Part shown: positions 21,457 to 31,371 of the stretch, one piece after another | How positions within the stretch are numbered: position 1 is the stretch's first letter | Layout of the letters: each line of letters starts with the position of its first letter | Source of the DNA: Tolypocladium sp. Sup5 PDA-1 | Lineage: Eukaryota > Ascomycota > Sordariomycetes > Hypocreales > Ophiocordycipitaceae | Assembly (NCBI GenBank): GCA_000750105.3 | Contig: JPHH03000007.1 | Coordinates: forward strand, 124,001-188,000 | Direction: 5' to 3' | Length of the DNA stretch: 64,000 nt | Made by a program: the position numbers and the translations under genes | The notes under the pieces: model-generated | What the model was told of the DNA's origin: nothing | Seen by the model: the letters and a program-made list of their open reading frames with translations, nothing else | The model's database searches: none

Positions 21457-22033
21457 GGAGAGGGATGAGGGCATGAGAAGGGAAGGCGGGCTTGGGATGC
21501 GTCAGATGGAATCTCCACTGCATGTCTGATTTAGACAGAACTGTTGTACTATAGGAATATTGGTAGGAGATAATAGTCTTCCTTCTATCGGAAAACACGA
21601 GCTTCCTCATGATGACGATGCTGTATGACTTGCGTGATGGCCACAGGAACAGCGGCTCAACATCGGCCTCGAGGGACACAACCGGAACGAGGAACACGAA
21701 CATCGCACTTTAAATTTGGATGTGAATATCTTCATGAGCGTACATGCCAACATTCACTGGCGATGGTCGATGTGTTGCGTACCGTAAGGCTGCAAGTAGC
21801 GGATACTCAGCCTTGGCTTCTGGTAGGCACTCCGCTCACGCCAGCCCCACCAACGCCGCTCTATCCACTAGCGACATCTCACCTCCCTCCGTCATCATCA
21901 GCCTTGCGCATCGCATCATAAACCAGCAGAGATCCCTCCCCCTGGCACGACTCCCGCGAAGCCAGCCAGACACAAGACACAGAAACGGACGAGACAGCGG
22001 CTGGGGCGAAAAGCACCAACTCCCACCGCCACC
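21457..22033. other. Intergenic region between phb2 and rub1
   Basis: 577 bases containing the phb2 3' UTR and the rub1 promoter. No further element recognised. Confidence 0.5.
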
Positions 22034-22475
22034 ATGTTGATCAAGTACGTTACCGACGCACGCCCCATTCATGTTCATGGGTGATAGCTGGCTAACCGCC
22101 GCTCCGCGCAGGGTGCGAACACTGACGGGCAAGGAGATTGAGCTCGACATCGAGATGGACTACAAGGTACCGAATACCACGAGCGAACAAACCGGGCGAA
22201 GCTGACGCGGCAGCTAGGTCTCGCAGATCAAGGAAAAGGTCGAGGAGAAGGAGGGCATCCCGCCGGTGCAGCAGCGCCTCATCCACGGCGGCAAACAAAT
22301 GTACGCACGCACTCACACATACACTGAGACGACGTTTCTTCTTATGCAGGTACGGGACTGACATTGGCACGAACACAGGACCGACGACAAGACGGCCTCC
22401 GAGTACAACCTCATCGCCGGCGACACGCTGCATCTGGTCCTCGCTCTGAGGGGGGGACGGTTCTTGGCGTGCTGA
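22034..22475 (+). CDS. rub1: NEDD8/Rub1 ubiquitin-like protein precursor
   Basis: 81-residue NEDD8 precursor that is conjugated to cullins to activate CRL ubiquitin ligases. Four exons in 442 bases: 22034-22044 (11 bases), 22112-22166, 22218-22300 and 22379-22475. The spliced start is MLIKVRTLTGKEIELDIE, then QIKEKVEEKEGIPPVQQRL, GKQMTDDKTASEYN and LHLVLALRGG. Position 72 is Ala, the residue that separates NEDD8 from ubiquitin (Arg72). A five-residue tail, RFLAC, follows Gly76 and must be removed (Yuh1/UCH-L3 type or DEN1 type protease) to expose the diglycine. Each intron has GTACGN/GTACCG donors, a local trait. Confidence 0.96.
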
Positions 22476-23112
22476 GAACGGAGTGTGGCCTGAACAGGAA
22501 GAAGTAGAGAGGGCGCATACGGGGAGCGGGAGTCGGCCCCGGTCTTTTGGGTGACAGAAGAGGACTGGCGATGTGGCACGGCGCGTACGCTCGAAAATGT
22601 GCACAAGTAGACGTTTTGGAGCTTGCCGTAAGGGAATATCATGAACCGTAGAGGCAGCCGGATACAGCCTCGAAATACGAAACGTAATGAACCAAATATT
22701 GGAGCAGCATGCATTGTCAGTCAGAGTTGGGAGTACACATTACACTTGAGCGAACTACGTTGGTCACGATTTGATGATGCGAGGCAAGAAAGTCTGGCAA
22801 CAATTGTATTGCTGCATGGTCCACAACCCGTAGACTACCCTGTGCCGCTCATTCGTTTCATCCTGAGCCCTGTATGCTGAGATCATGCGTCCATCGCGAT
22901 GCAAATGCAAATCGCTCATAAAAAAAGAGTCCACGCCTTGGGTTCCATATCATGGGAGCCCCTCGGCTTCCCCTGCACCCTGTGCTGTAAAACACACGCA
23001 CAAAAACAACCCCTTCAGTGAAATCGCTCCAGCGCCAAGCGTGATCCCCCCCCCCAAAAAAATCAAAAATCGTAGCAGATGCCGTGAGGCAGGTAGGAGA
23101 GCCCGAGAGCGT
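22476..23112. other. Convergent intergenic spacer between rub1 and elongin A genes
   Basis: 637 bases. It contains a poly-C/poly-A junction (about 23047-23061). Open frames here are shadows or random. No gene seen. Confidence 0.5.
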
Positions 23113-24489
23113 CTAATGCATTCTCTTCTTGGGCCTCATGAAGATGTCGATTGCTTTCCGCTTGCGCAGAATGGGCACTGGAGCGGCCTCTGCAAGTGCA
23201 GCGACAAGTTCCTCGGACGAGGATGGGCCTGCAGAGCCTTCGCGAGGAGGAGTTGTTCTGGCGGCAGGGAGACGGCTGTCCGCCTCGGGGAGTGGCTGGT
23301 CGGGCACCGCAGATGGCTTTGTAGTAGCACTATCTGCCGGGGAGTTGGATGTTGCTTGTGGTTTGGTGGGAGTGCGCCGAAACTTGTTCGCCAGAGTTGC
23401 TGCTCCCCTGCCAGTGGTTATAGTTGTGGTAGCGGTAGTAGGTTTGGTGACAGGGCCAGGCTTGTCCTGCTTCTGTGGCGTGGTGGCGTTTGTGGTAGTA
23501 CTGGCCTTTGCTGTCTGCTTGGGAGTTGCAGGTGTGGGAGGCTGGGCCTTGGCAGCAGGCTTTGTAGAAGATACAGGGCGCAGGACAGTTGGTTGGATAG
23601 TTGGCTTCCTCTTGAGCAGCGAGACCTTGGCTGCTTCGGCCACAGGGTTCTTGACAGGAGCGGTGGCAGGCTTCTTTGCAGCAGGCTTTGTGGTGGGTTT
23701 CTTTGCAGGCTCGCCGAAGGGAGCATCGTCGTCTTCCTCAGAGTCCGAGATGAAAGTTGCTCGCTTCTCGTACTGCTCGACGGCGGAGAGTGACTCTGGA
23801 GCTTTGCCGGTGGTTCTGTATTGTGGGTTGGCGGCCCTGCGATAGTCGTTGACCATGGCTGACGGGGCCTTCTTGACCTCCGTCTGTCGAGTCGGGCCCC
23901 GGATTGGCTTGGAGAGTTGGCCGTGAATAGCGGCAATCTCCTTGACCTCGCGGCGGACCTTTCTCATGACGCTGGCTCCCGTGTTGGTCTTGGTCCTGCT
24001 GCCGGCCTTGAAGGTGAGGGCGCTTGAGGTAGTGTCTCGCTGGCCCCAGGCTCGCTTTGGTCCAACCCTTCCAGCTCGAGGCAGGTACTTGCGCTCGACG
24101 ATCTTGCTGGTGTTCTTCTCTTTGACCTCTTTGAGGCCTGCGAGGGCGTTCTTGAGCTTGTTCTCGCTCTCCTCAATGGCAAGGTCGTGCTCCTTCTTGT
24201 ACTTCTCCCAGACGCGGTACCACTTGTCTGGACTCTGAGGCTTGTATGCAGTGGCTTTGTACTCGAGGGGGAAGTCGTGCTCAATGATCTTGATCCAGAT
24301 CTCACCAGTCTCACCCTGCAGCTGGGGCGAGTTGAGCTCGATCTGACGCAACTGATAGGCGCTGTCGACCTTGAAGAGGATATGGCGGACAGACTCATAG
24401 GGGAGGTAGTCGCCTACACTCTCCAGGCCCTTGATGTTCTTGATGCAGACCATTGTGGCGATTTCCAATAGAGACTTGACAGGAGGCAT
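23113..24489 (-). CDS. ela1: Elongin A (transcription factor SIII subunit / Ela1 type)
   Basis: 458-residue single-exon protein with the Elongin-A N-terminal homology: MPPVKSLLEIATMVCIKNIKG, then SVGDYLPYESVRHILFKV, QLRQIELNSPQLQGETGEIW and LEYKATAYKPQSPDKWYRVW. This region contains the BC-box/F-box-like helix that binds elongin C, forming an RNA polymerase II elongation factor and a Cul3/Cul5-type ubiquitin ligase adaptor (Ela1-Elc1 in yeast helps remove stalled polymerase). The C-terminal half is a long Lys/Pro/Thr/Ala-rich disordered tail ending RPKKRMH. The start at 24489 (ATG) is chosen over the upstream TTG frame. The gene is divergent from the TFIIF beta gene. Confidence 0.92.
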   Translation of the reverse strand: MPPVKSLLEIATMVCIKNIKGLESVGDYLPYESVRHILFKVDSAYQLRQIELNSPQLQGETGEIWIKIIEHDFPLEYKATAYKPQSPDKWYRVWEKYKKEHDLAIEESENKLKNALAGLKEVKEKNTSKIVERKYLPRAGRVGPKRAWGQRDTTSSALTFKAGSRTKTNTGASVMRKVRREVKEIAAIHGQLSKPIRGPTRQTEVKKAPSAMVNDYRRAANPQYRTTGKAPESLSAVEQYEKRATFISDSEEDDDAPFGEPAKKPTTKPAAKKPATAPVKNPVAEAAKVSLLKRKPTIQPTVLRPVSSTKPAAKAQPPTPATPKQTAKASTTTNATTPQKQDKPGPVTKPTTATTTITTGRGAATLANKFRRTPTKPQATSNSPADSATTKPSAVPDQPLPEADSRLPAARTTPPREGSAGPSSSEELVAALAEAAPVPILRKRKAIDIFMRPKKRMH

Positions 24490-25275
24490 GATGGGCAAAA
24501 GAGGAAAAGAAAGCCGGGGGAACTAGGGCAGTAGGGGGTTTAATAGGCGAGAGGGGGGACGAGATCAGTACGCTAAGGCAGTCCACTGTGGTAGGTTCAA
24601 TAGGTGGGAGGTTCATTGTTCTGTGCCGATGGATGGGTAGGTAGGTGACTGGGCGCAGCCTGAACTTGAGCTTAAGTTGATATTATTGATGTGAGTGACA
24701 CAGGCGGTCCTGGTGGCTGACGGACGCGAGCACAACAGCAGCGAATAGCGGGCCCGTATTGAGCAGGATTTTAGTTGTTGTCGTTGTTATTGTCCTGAAT
24801 ACTGCAGAGTTTTCCGAGTCGTGGACGCCTTCCGAGGTGAACTGTAAGTTGAAGCTTTGGTGGAGGTGCTGGCTGCGAGTGGGTTGTACCTTAACCTGTG
24901 AGCTTTGAAGTGAGGTCGGAGCTGCATATTTATAGCGCCAGTGTTGCCTTTATAGCTGCCGCTTTAGCGTTTGCCTGACCCTGGCCCGTGCGCTGAGCCG
25001 CTGCGAGGCGCCCAGTCAGCGGTCGCCAACCACTGGAACCACCTGTCTTCATCCTAGCCTCGCTGGGCCAATAGCCTGGAGCTCCACAGGCCAATCAGAC
25101 AGCCCCGGCTCGACCCCATCAGCCATTTCGTCACTTCACCTCCGACCGTGTCTTGCTTCACCACCAACCTCCACCAACGCCACAGACGTCCAACGGTTGA
25201 TTCATTCGCCCACCTCGCACCAACCGCCGTCCGTCATCGCGCGCAGCCAAGGCAAACGACGCAGCAGCAGCAACC
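24490..25275. promoter_or_regulatory. Divergent promoter region between elongin A and TFIIF beta genes, with two CCAAT boxes
   Basis: 786 bases between two RNA polymerase II factor genes. CCAAT pentamers lie at 25068-25072 and 25091-25095, about 200 bases before the TFIIF beta start, the usual distance for Hap/CBF-complex sites in fungi. Binding is inferred, not shown. Confidence 0.5.
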
Positions 25276-26542
25276 ATGGCGGACACGACGCTCATCAAGC
25301 CCGACCCGGAGGACGAGAAGCCCGGAGTCACCACCCCGATGGAGGAGGACGACCTCTACGAAGACGCCGGCGACCTCGAGTTCTACGACAAGAACGCGAC
25401 CGGCCGTCAGTTCGAGACGCTCTACCTCGCGCGCGTACCCAAGTACATGTGGGACGCGTGGCTCAAGATGACGGACAGGCTGGGTGACGACGACGAGATC
25501 CAGATCGGCACCCTGCGGACGTGGAACGAGCCCGTGGCAGACGCCAACGCCGAGGGCGGCACCCGCGACGTGACGAAACTGCGCATGCTGCTCGAGCCCA
25601 ACTGCCCCGAACACCAGCTGCTTCCGCGCGAGTATGACTTGGAGATTCTCGATAGGGACGTGCATAACCACTTCATATTCAGCGAGGAGGACCTTCCCGG
25701 CTACAAGGCCAAGAACAAGGAACGGGCAGAGGCTGCGAGCGCGGGCATTCCCGCGTCCCTGCTGCGGCAGAGGGCGGCGGCGCAAGCGCAAGCGAATGGA
25801 CAGGATTCGGGCCCGCAGAGGCATACGTATGACCGGAGGAGTCGTTACCAGCCGTACTACCGCAAGGCCATTCCAAGTCAGTTGTCCCCCGTGCATAACC
25901 TTTGCTAGGGCTGGATGCTAACTTTTCATTGCAGAGAGAACCAAGGTCTTTGGCAAGATCCACTACGATGTGCGCGTGGAGCCGCGGAACATCCAAGAAG
26001 AGGAGCGCCTCCTCGCGCAAAGGCTGTTCGACGCCGAGCGATCCAAGTCGAAGCTCCAGATCATCAGCCGCAACAGCGCGTCCTCCATCATCAACCCCGG
26101 CACAGCTACTGCAGCTCAATGGGGCGGAAACTTTATCGTCAGTACCCTCTGCTTCTTGTTCAGCTGTACGTGCCATGCTAACTCGCGTTTGCAGAAAAAT
26201 GCTGCCCAGCCAGTCAAGCCCAAGAAGGGCGAGATCTTCAAGGCGGCGCGTATTCCCAAGAACCAGCTTCTCGATCTCATTTTCGATTGTTTCCGTCAGT
26301 ATCAGTACTGGTCCATGAAGGCTCTGCGGCAGAAGCTGCAGCAGCCGGACTCGTACCTGCGGCAAGTGCTGGAGGAGGTTGCCGTCCTGCACAAGAGTGG
26401 TCGTTTCGCCAACCACTACGGGTTGAGTGATGCGTACAAGGACAAGGCCGGAAGCGACGCCAAGGAGGAGGCAGCCGAGGCCGCAGATGATGGGGACGAC
26501 GACGAGGGCGAAGAGATGGAGGATGTTCTCCCCACGCAGTAA
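25276..26542 (+). CDS. tfg2: TFIIF beta subunit (Tfg2/RAP30)
   Basis: 383-residue small subunit of TFIIF, which escorts RNA polymerase II to the promoter. Exons 25276-25876, 25935-26137 and 26195-26542; introns of 58 and 57 bases both use the donor GTCAGT and GCTAAC branch sites. The N-terminal dimerisation part has QFETLYLARVPKYMWDAWL. The linker contains RRSRYQPYYRKAIP joined to KRTKVFGKIHYDV. The C-terminal winged helix is clear: KAARIPKNQLLDLIFDCF, QYWSMKALRQKLQQPDSYL, EVAVLHKSGRFANHYGL. The tail is acidic (DDGDDDEGEEMED). Intron 2 is stop-free and in frame, adding 19 residues if retained. Confidence 0.95.
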
Positions 26543-27081
26543 CAACACGGGGGCCACTGTGCCATGAGGACCATGTATGCACGAGCAAAGACAAAGGACA
26601 GGTGGAGTTTGGGCGTCGGAAGCTTCTAGGTAATTACCAGGAGCTCACTTTAGAGCAGGATACCCTTTATAGACGGGACCGCACAGGGAGGTCTAGACTA
26701 TATCATGCCTGGATTTGATTGCACTTTGGCCTGTCGATGTGAATTCTCATTGGCTGTGAGATGCCACGACCTTACTCTAGCTATGCGAATTAGCTGTGGT
26801 CTTGGACTACGTCTCCGATGGCACGACCATGTACAGCCACTCCCAAGATATCAACTGTGGAAGGGAAAGATGTTCCTGCGATTATATAAAAGCAGTAATT
26901 GAATAAATTGAGTACTAAATTTGGTCGATTATCTGGAGTTTAGGGAGCTGTGGTGAGGCCGGCTTACACAACGGTAGCTGCCTGTCGAATGAGGCATCTA
27001 GCATTCTAGCTCCATCTTCAAAAACCAGCTCACCTCGGTTCACCACCATCTCATTGACATCTCAGCAAAGCATGGTCGGAG
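26543..27081. other. Intergenic region, no gene seen
   Basis: 539 bases with an AT-rich block (about 26875-26935: ATTATATAAAAG and following). Could hold the 3' UTR of tfg2 and a TATA-like element for the next gene. Confidence 0.5.
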
Positions 27082-27957
27082 ATGCACCCGCTCTCCCGCC
27101 GGCTCGCCAGAACCCTCCTCCGCCGCAAGCCCCTCTCAAAAATGCACCTCATTTTCGACTTTGACGGCACCATCACCCGAAAGGACACCATCAGCGAGCT
27201 CGTCGCCTCAGCCATCAACAAGCTGCCGACCTCGCGTCATCATGGCCTGCAAGTAGCGTGGGACAAAGTCGTCCAGGACTACCTCGCAGACTACAAGCAC
27301 TACACGGCAAAATACCAGCCGATTGAGGCGGAGAGGACGAGCGTGGCGCAGGAGGTGCGGTTCCTCGCAGGCATGAAGCGCGTCGAGGAGGCGTCCCTGG
27401 ATCGGGTGGGCAGATCCGGCGTGTTTGCGGGACTGAAGCCGGAGGACTTGTACCAGATGGGGGTTGACGCGGTCGACAATGGACGAGTGGTGATCAGCGA
27501 TGGGTTCAAGGGGATTGTCGAGCTGGCGGGCCAGAGAGGCTGGCAAACGGACATCATCTCCGTCAACTGGTCCAGCACCTTCATCCGCGGCGTCCTTCAC
27601 CCGCACCGCATCCCCATCACTGCAAACGACGCATCCACCGACGGCCACATCCATGGCCCCGAATGCCTGGACTCACGACTGACCACCTCGCCCGACAAGC
27701 TCCAAGCCCTGAGCCGCGTCGCCGCCGGCGCGAATGACAGGGTCCTCTACTTTGGCGACTCGACGACAGACATGGAGTGCCTCCTCCACCAAGACGGCGT
27801 CGTCATCGCCGCAGACGAAGAGTCGTCGCTTCTGCAAACATTTCGCCGTGTTGGCGTCGAGGTCCCACATGCCGGGAAGCGGCAGGACGGACGAGCAAAC
27901 ATCTGCTGGGCGCGGGACTTTGGAGAGGTCCTGACGAGTGAGGTTCTCCAGGAATAG
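27082..27957 (+). CDS. HAD-superfamily phosphatase-like protein
   Basis: 291 residues, no intron. HAD motif I is IFDFDGTITRKD (nucleophile Asp26 and acid Asp28 in the frame from 27082), motif II is the serine/asparagine in IISVNWSS (about 158-165), the motif III lysine is probably in SPDKLQAL (about Lys206) and the metal-binding motif is YFGDSTTDMEC (about 223-233). This is the phosphoserine-phosphatase-like branch seen in fungal proteins such as yeast YNL010W; the substrate is not known. The first 20 residues are basic and free of acidic residues (MHPLSRRLARTLLRRKPLSK), which could be a mitochondrial presequence, or the real start may be Met21 at 27142 (MHLIFDFDG). Confidence 0.82.
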   Translation: MHPLSRRLARTLLRRKPLSKMHLIFDFDGTITRKDTISELVASAINKLPTSRHHGLQVAWDKVVQDYLADYKHYTAKYQPIEAERTSVAQEVRFLAGMKRVEEASLDRVGRSGVFAGLKPEDLYQMGVDAVDNGRVVISDGFKGIVELAGQRGWQTDIISVNWSSTFIRGVLHPHRIPITANDASTDGHIHGPECLDSRLTTSPDKLQALSRVAAGANDRVLYFGDSTTDMECLLHQDGVVIAADEESSLLQTFRRVGVEVPHAGKRQDGRANICWARDFGEVLTSEVLQE

Positions 27958-28249
27958 CAGCGGCACGACAGACAAACAGGCTTCTTCGCCTGTTTTCCGG
28001 ACAGGCTATGGGAAGCAATACCGAGACTGAACAAGGGTCCGCGGAGCTGGAACAAGACAAGCACGGCCAAAGACCATGCGCGGCACGGGACATGTACGAT
28101 TGGCAGGTTGCAAACAAAACTCACAGCATAGGACGCGAGAGTCTCTATTATCATCCTCAATCGTCTCCAAGACATACACCCCCATCCCGCCCCAAGCTGT
28201 TCCAGCAGAACCCCCATATCAGGACAAGGACGTGCTACTTGCACTCAAA

Positions 28250-28708
28250 ATGTGCATCTACGCCCGCACCGTCTTCGAGTGCAAGCACCACCTCTGGGGC
28301 CGCCGCCTCAAGCTCTGCACCATCGGCGAGGACTTCCGCGCCGGCGAGCTTCCCAGCGACTGCGCCTTCCGCAAGCCGCACGGCCTGCACTCGCGCCGGG
28401 TCCCGCGGCGCTGCGACAAGTGCGGCGCGCTGGACCGCAAGGTCGCGCTGACGCGGGCGAAGCTGGAGGAGTGCCGGGCGGCGTTTCGCGAGCGGTGGCC
28501 TGCGTATGGCGCGGGTGGTGTCGAAGGGAAGGGACAGAGTGGAGGCGGAGGGCGGGAGACGATGGATGGAGAGGGCGTGGAGAGGATGCATGTGGATGGG
28601 GATGGCAGGGAGACAAAGGGGTCTGAACAGACAAAGGAGTCCGCCGGGGCAACTCTGAATATTTCACCCCGGGGCAGCGCGGCACAGCAGACAACCAAGC
28701 ACGGCTAG
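28250..28708 (+). CDS. Small Cys/His-rich fungal protein of unknown function
   Basis: 152 residues, no intron, starting MCIYARTVFECKHHLWG. Cysteines at 2, 11, 23, 38, 55 and 58 with the pairs C-K-H-H and C-D-K-C look like a small zinc-binding module within the first 60 residues. It is followed by a charged helix (RAKLEECRAAFRERW) and a Gly/Glu/Thr-rich tail that looks disordered. Short fungal proteins with this arrangement are common in Sordariomycetes, to my knowledge without an assigned role. It lies 292 bases after the HAD gene and converges on the GH15 gene. Coding status rests on the cysteine pattern and good start context (CAAAATG), so it is moderate. Confidence 0.6.
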   Translation: MCIYARTVFECKHHLWGRRLKLCTIGEDFRAGELPSDCAFRKPHGLHSRRVPRRCDKCGALDRKVALTRAKLEECRAAFRERWPAYGAGGVEGKGQSGGGGRETMDGEGVERMHVDGDGRETKGSEQTKESAGATLNISPRGSAAQQTTKHG

Positions 28709-28966
28709 GGACTTGCCACAATACAAGAGAGGTAGCACGCTCCCACAGCTCGGTGCCCGTCGTTGTGTCACATGTTGACTAGGTTTACCACCGTGTTAGA
28801 AGCAGACAGGGCAAGGTCCTCCTGGCGAGGGGCGAACCAAGTATTGCATTGATAGCTACGGTACACATTGGCAAACAAGGGTAATGCGCCCTTCAAACAG
28901 CAAATCAGTTCCTGCAAAGCGTGAGAGAACCCCGAGATCTCGCAACAAACGCTCTTGGAGGAACCC

Positions 28967-31371
28967 CTATCTGGACCCCGACCAACCCTCCGCCGCCCTG
29001 TCCAGGTTAAACGCCGCGCTGATGAGGGCCAGGTGGCTAAACGCCTGCGGCGTGTTGCCCAGCTGCTCGCCGCTGCGGGCAATCTCCTCGGAGAACATGG
29101 ACAGGTGGTTCGAGAAGCTCAGCATGTTCTCGAACATGTTGACGGCGCGGATCAGGTACTTGGACTGGTAGACACCCGCGCGTGTCATGGCCTCGACAAG
29201 CCAGAAGGTGCACATGCTGAAGGCGCCGTCACGGCCGCCGACTCCTGTAATATGAGTTTAGCATGGGATATTGCTCACAGACAAGATGACACTCGCGGTA
29301 GGACTTACCGTCGTCAGAGAGCTCGGTGTCATAGCGGAAGACCAAGCCTGTGCTGGTCAAGCCGCCCTTCTCCGGAGGCAAAAGGATCCGGTCGAGCGTG
29401 TTGGTGAAGCGGGGATCGCACGGGGAGATGAAGAAGACGAGAGGGGCGATCAAGATGGACGAATCGAGCATGGTGTTGTTTTCGTAGCTTTGGATGAAGC
29501 ACTTCATCTCCGTGTTGTAGCCCCTTTCCATAATCTCTTCGTACAGCCCGTCCCTCGCCTCCAGCCACTTGGCGCGGTTTGGGCAGGGGAGGCACCTCTT
29601 GTCGGCCAAGCGTAGGCCACGGTCAAAGGCGACCCAGAGCATGATTTTCGAGTAGGTAAAGTGCTGCTTGTTGTTTCGCACCTCCCAGATCGACATGTCG
29701 GGTTCTGAAGCTAGTCAGCCTGCGAGCTCCCGTTTAGTAGGTCGAACTTACCGTTCATGATGGTTAAGACATAATCTACCGTCCCAGTCGTGTTAGCATC
29801 ACCCTGGACCCCGGTTGAAGGGGGATGTGATTACCTAGCATCACCCGCACAGCTCGCCAGACGTCCCAAGGGACCGGCTTGCCGTACTTGTTGTAAAGGT
29901 AGATGGCATCCATCAGTTCGCCGTATATGTCAAACTGCAGATGAAAAGCGGCCCCGTTGCCGATACGGACCGGCGCGCTGCCTCTATAGCCCTCAAAATG
30001 GTCAAGAGTGTGCTCAGGAATTTCCGTCTCGCCGCGGATGGTGAACATGATGGGCAAGCCGCCGTCGGGGCCGCGGGATCGGATGAAGCGTTCCTGGATG
30101 AACTCCATGTACGCATCCGCTTCAGCCTTGAAGCCGAGCCGGAGAAGAATGTAAATTGTGAAGCTCGAGTCCCTGATCCATGAGTACCGATAGTCCCAAT
30201 TTCTAGCGCCGCCGATGTCTTCGGGGATTGAGAAAGTGGGCGCGGCAACAATGGCGCCCGTGGGTTCTGCCGGATTGTTAGGTTGTTCGTCTTTGAGTAT
30301 TGCTCGGCCAACTCACCATAGGTCAGCATCTTCAAAATCATCAAGCTTCGCGAAACAACCTCTCGCCACCGGCCCTTGTACTTTGACTGCGCAATAAAGT
30401 TGTACCAGAATCTCTGCGTATCATGCTGCTGCCCGTCCACGACCGAGGTCGTGATGTGCTGAGTGACGTGGTCCGGGAGATCGTTTCGCAAGATAAAGGA
30501 TATAGTCTCGCCTTCGTGAATCTTGACGCGAGTAATTAAGCCTTCCCCTTGCATCCCCGGCTTCGTCACCTTTTTAAACGAGATGACAGGGCAGCCCTTG
30601 CCGTCTTCGCCATTCTCAAGGGCGACGTCGAGCTGAAGCTTGACGTCCTTGGTGTGGAATGTTGCAACCTTGCTGTCGGGGTGAGCTATTGTGTGAGTAT
30701 CTCGAAAGGTGGTGGTAACGTGTGGCTCCAAGCCGTAGCCAAAGGCAGGGAATATCTCGACATCTGTAGAGCATGAGAATCACAAGCTCGGAAGCGATGG
30801 ACGAAAGCCGGATACACGCACCCAGGGTCAGAGAGCCCCTGATACACTCCACTCTCCGGACAAGCCACTTCTTCAGCTCCTCTTGCACACGGGTGGCCTC
30901 GCGCCAGGAGCTCTGCTTGTACTCTTTGGTCGTCACCAAGGAATCTTTGGGGCGCGGGAAGAAATCCACGAGATCGACGACGCCCTCTTCGCAGATATAC
31001 CTCGTCTGGAGGATACATGACGAAGGCAGATACTGCTGCTTGGTGGTGAAGCCCAGCCCGTCTGGCGGAGCGATGCTAAAGTAGCCGCCCTTGTTCTTGT
31101 CCAAGAGTCGGCAGAAGACGGACGGGGAGTCAAAGTCCGGCCTGTGCCACGTTCAGTCACCCATTCGGGACAAGATGAGATGCAATGAGATGCAATGAGA
31201 TGAAGTGAGGGCAGCAACTCACCAGCACATAAAGTCGACGCTGCCGTCGATGCCAATCAGAGCACAGGTGTGCATGTTTCCGACCATGCCATAGTCCTCG
31301 ATGGGGAGGTAGCCGCCCGACTGAGCACGACGGGACGGCCCCTGATGCGACGTCGAACCCTGCGAAGCCAT
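28967..31371 (-). CDS. Glycoside hydrolase family 15 protein (bacterial/trehalase-like type, intracellular)
   Basis: 681 residues in seven exons: 31371-31223, 31141-30822, 30763-30317, 30266-29835, 29775-29752 (24 bases), 29704-29309 and 29244-28967. All junctions join in frame. The N-terminal beta-sandwich begins GGYLPIEDYGMVGNMHTCAL then IGIDGSVDFMCWPDFDSPS. The (alpha/alpha)6 domain has GARNWDYRYSWIRDSSF, the acid-catalyst motif MSIWEVR (Glu465) and the C-terminal MFSEEIARSGEQLGNTPQA (Glu642/643 or Glu649 as base), so it is probably active. There is no signal peptide, unlike secreted fungal glucoamylases. Substrate may be trehalose or an alpha-glucan; I cannot decide. The intron-1 region carries a short tandem repeat. 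Confidence 0.9.
31174..31210. repeat. 10-base tandem repeat in GH15 intron 1
   Basis: Copies of TGCAATGAGA, flanked by degenerate copies (AGATGAGA, TGAAGTGAGG), inside the 81-base first intron of the GH15 gene. Confidence 0.8.

Noticed and set aside
22885..23793. Plus-strand frame of 302 codons
   Set aside because: Mostly the antisense of the elongin A low-complexity tail; Cys/Gly/Arg-rich composition and no recognisable domain.
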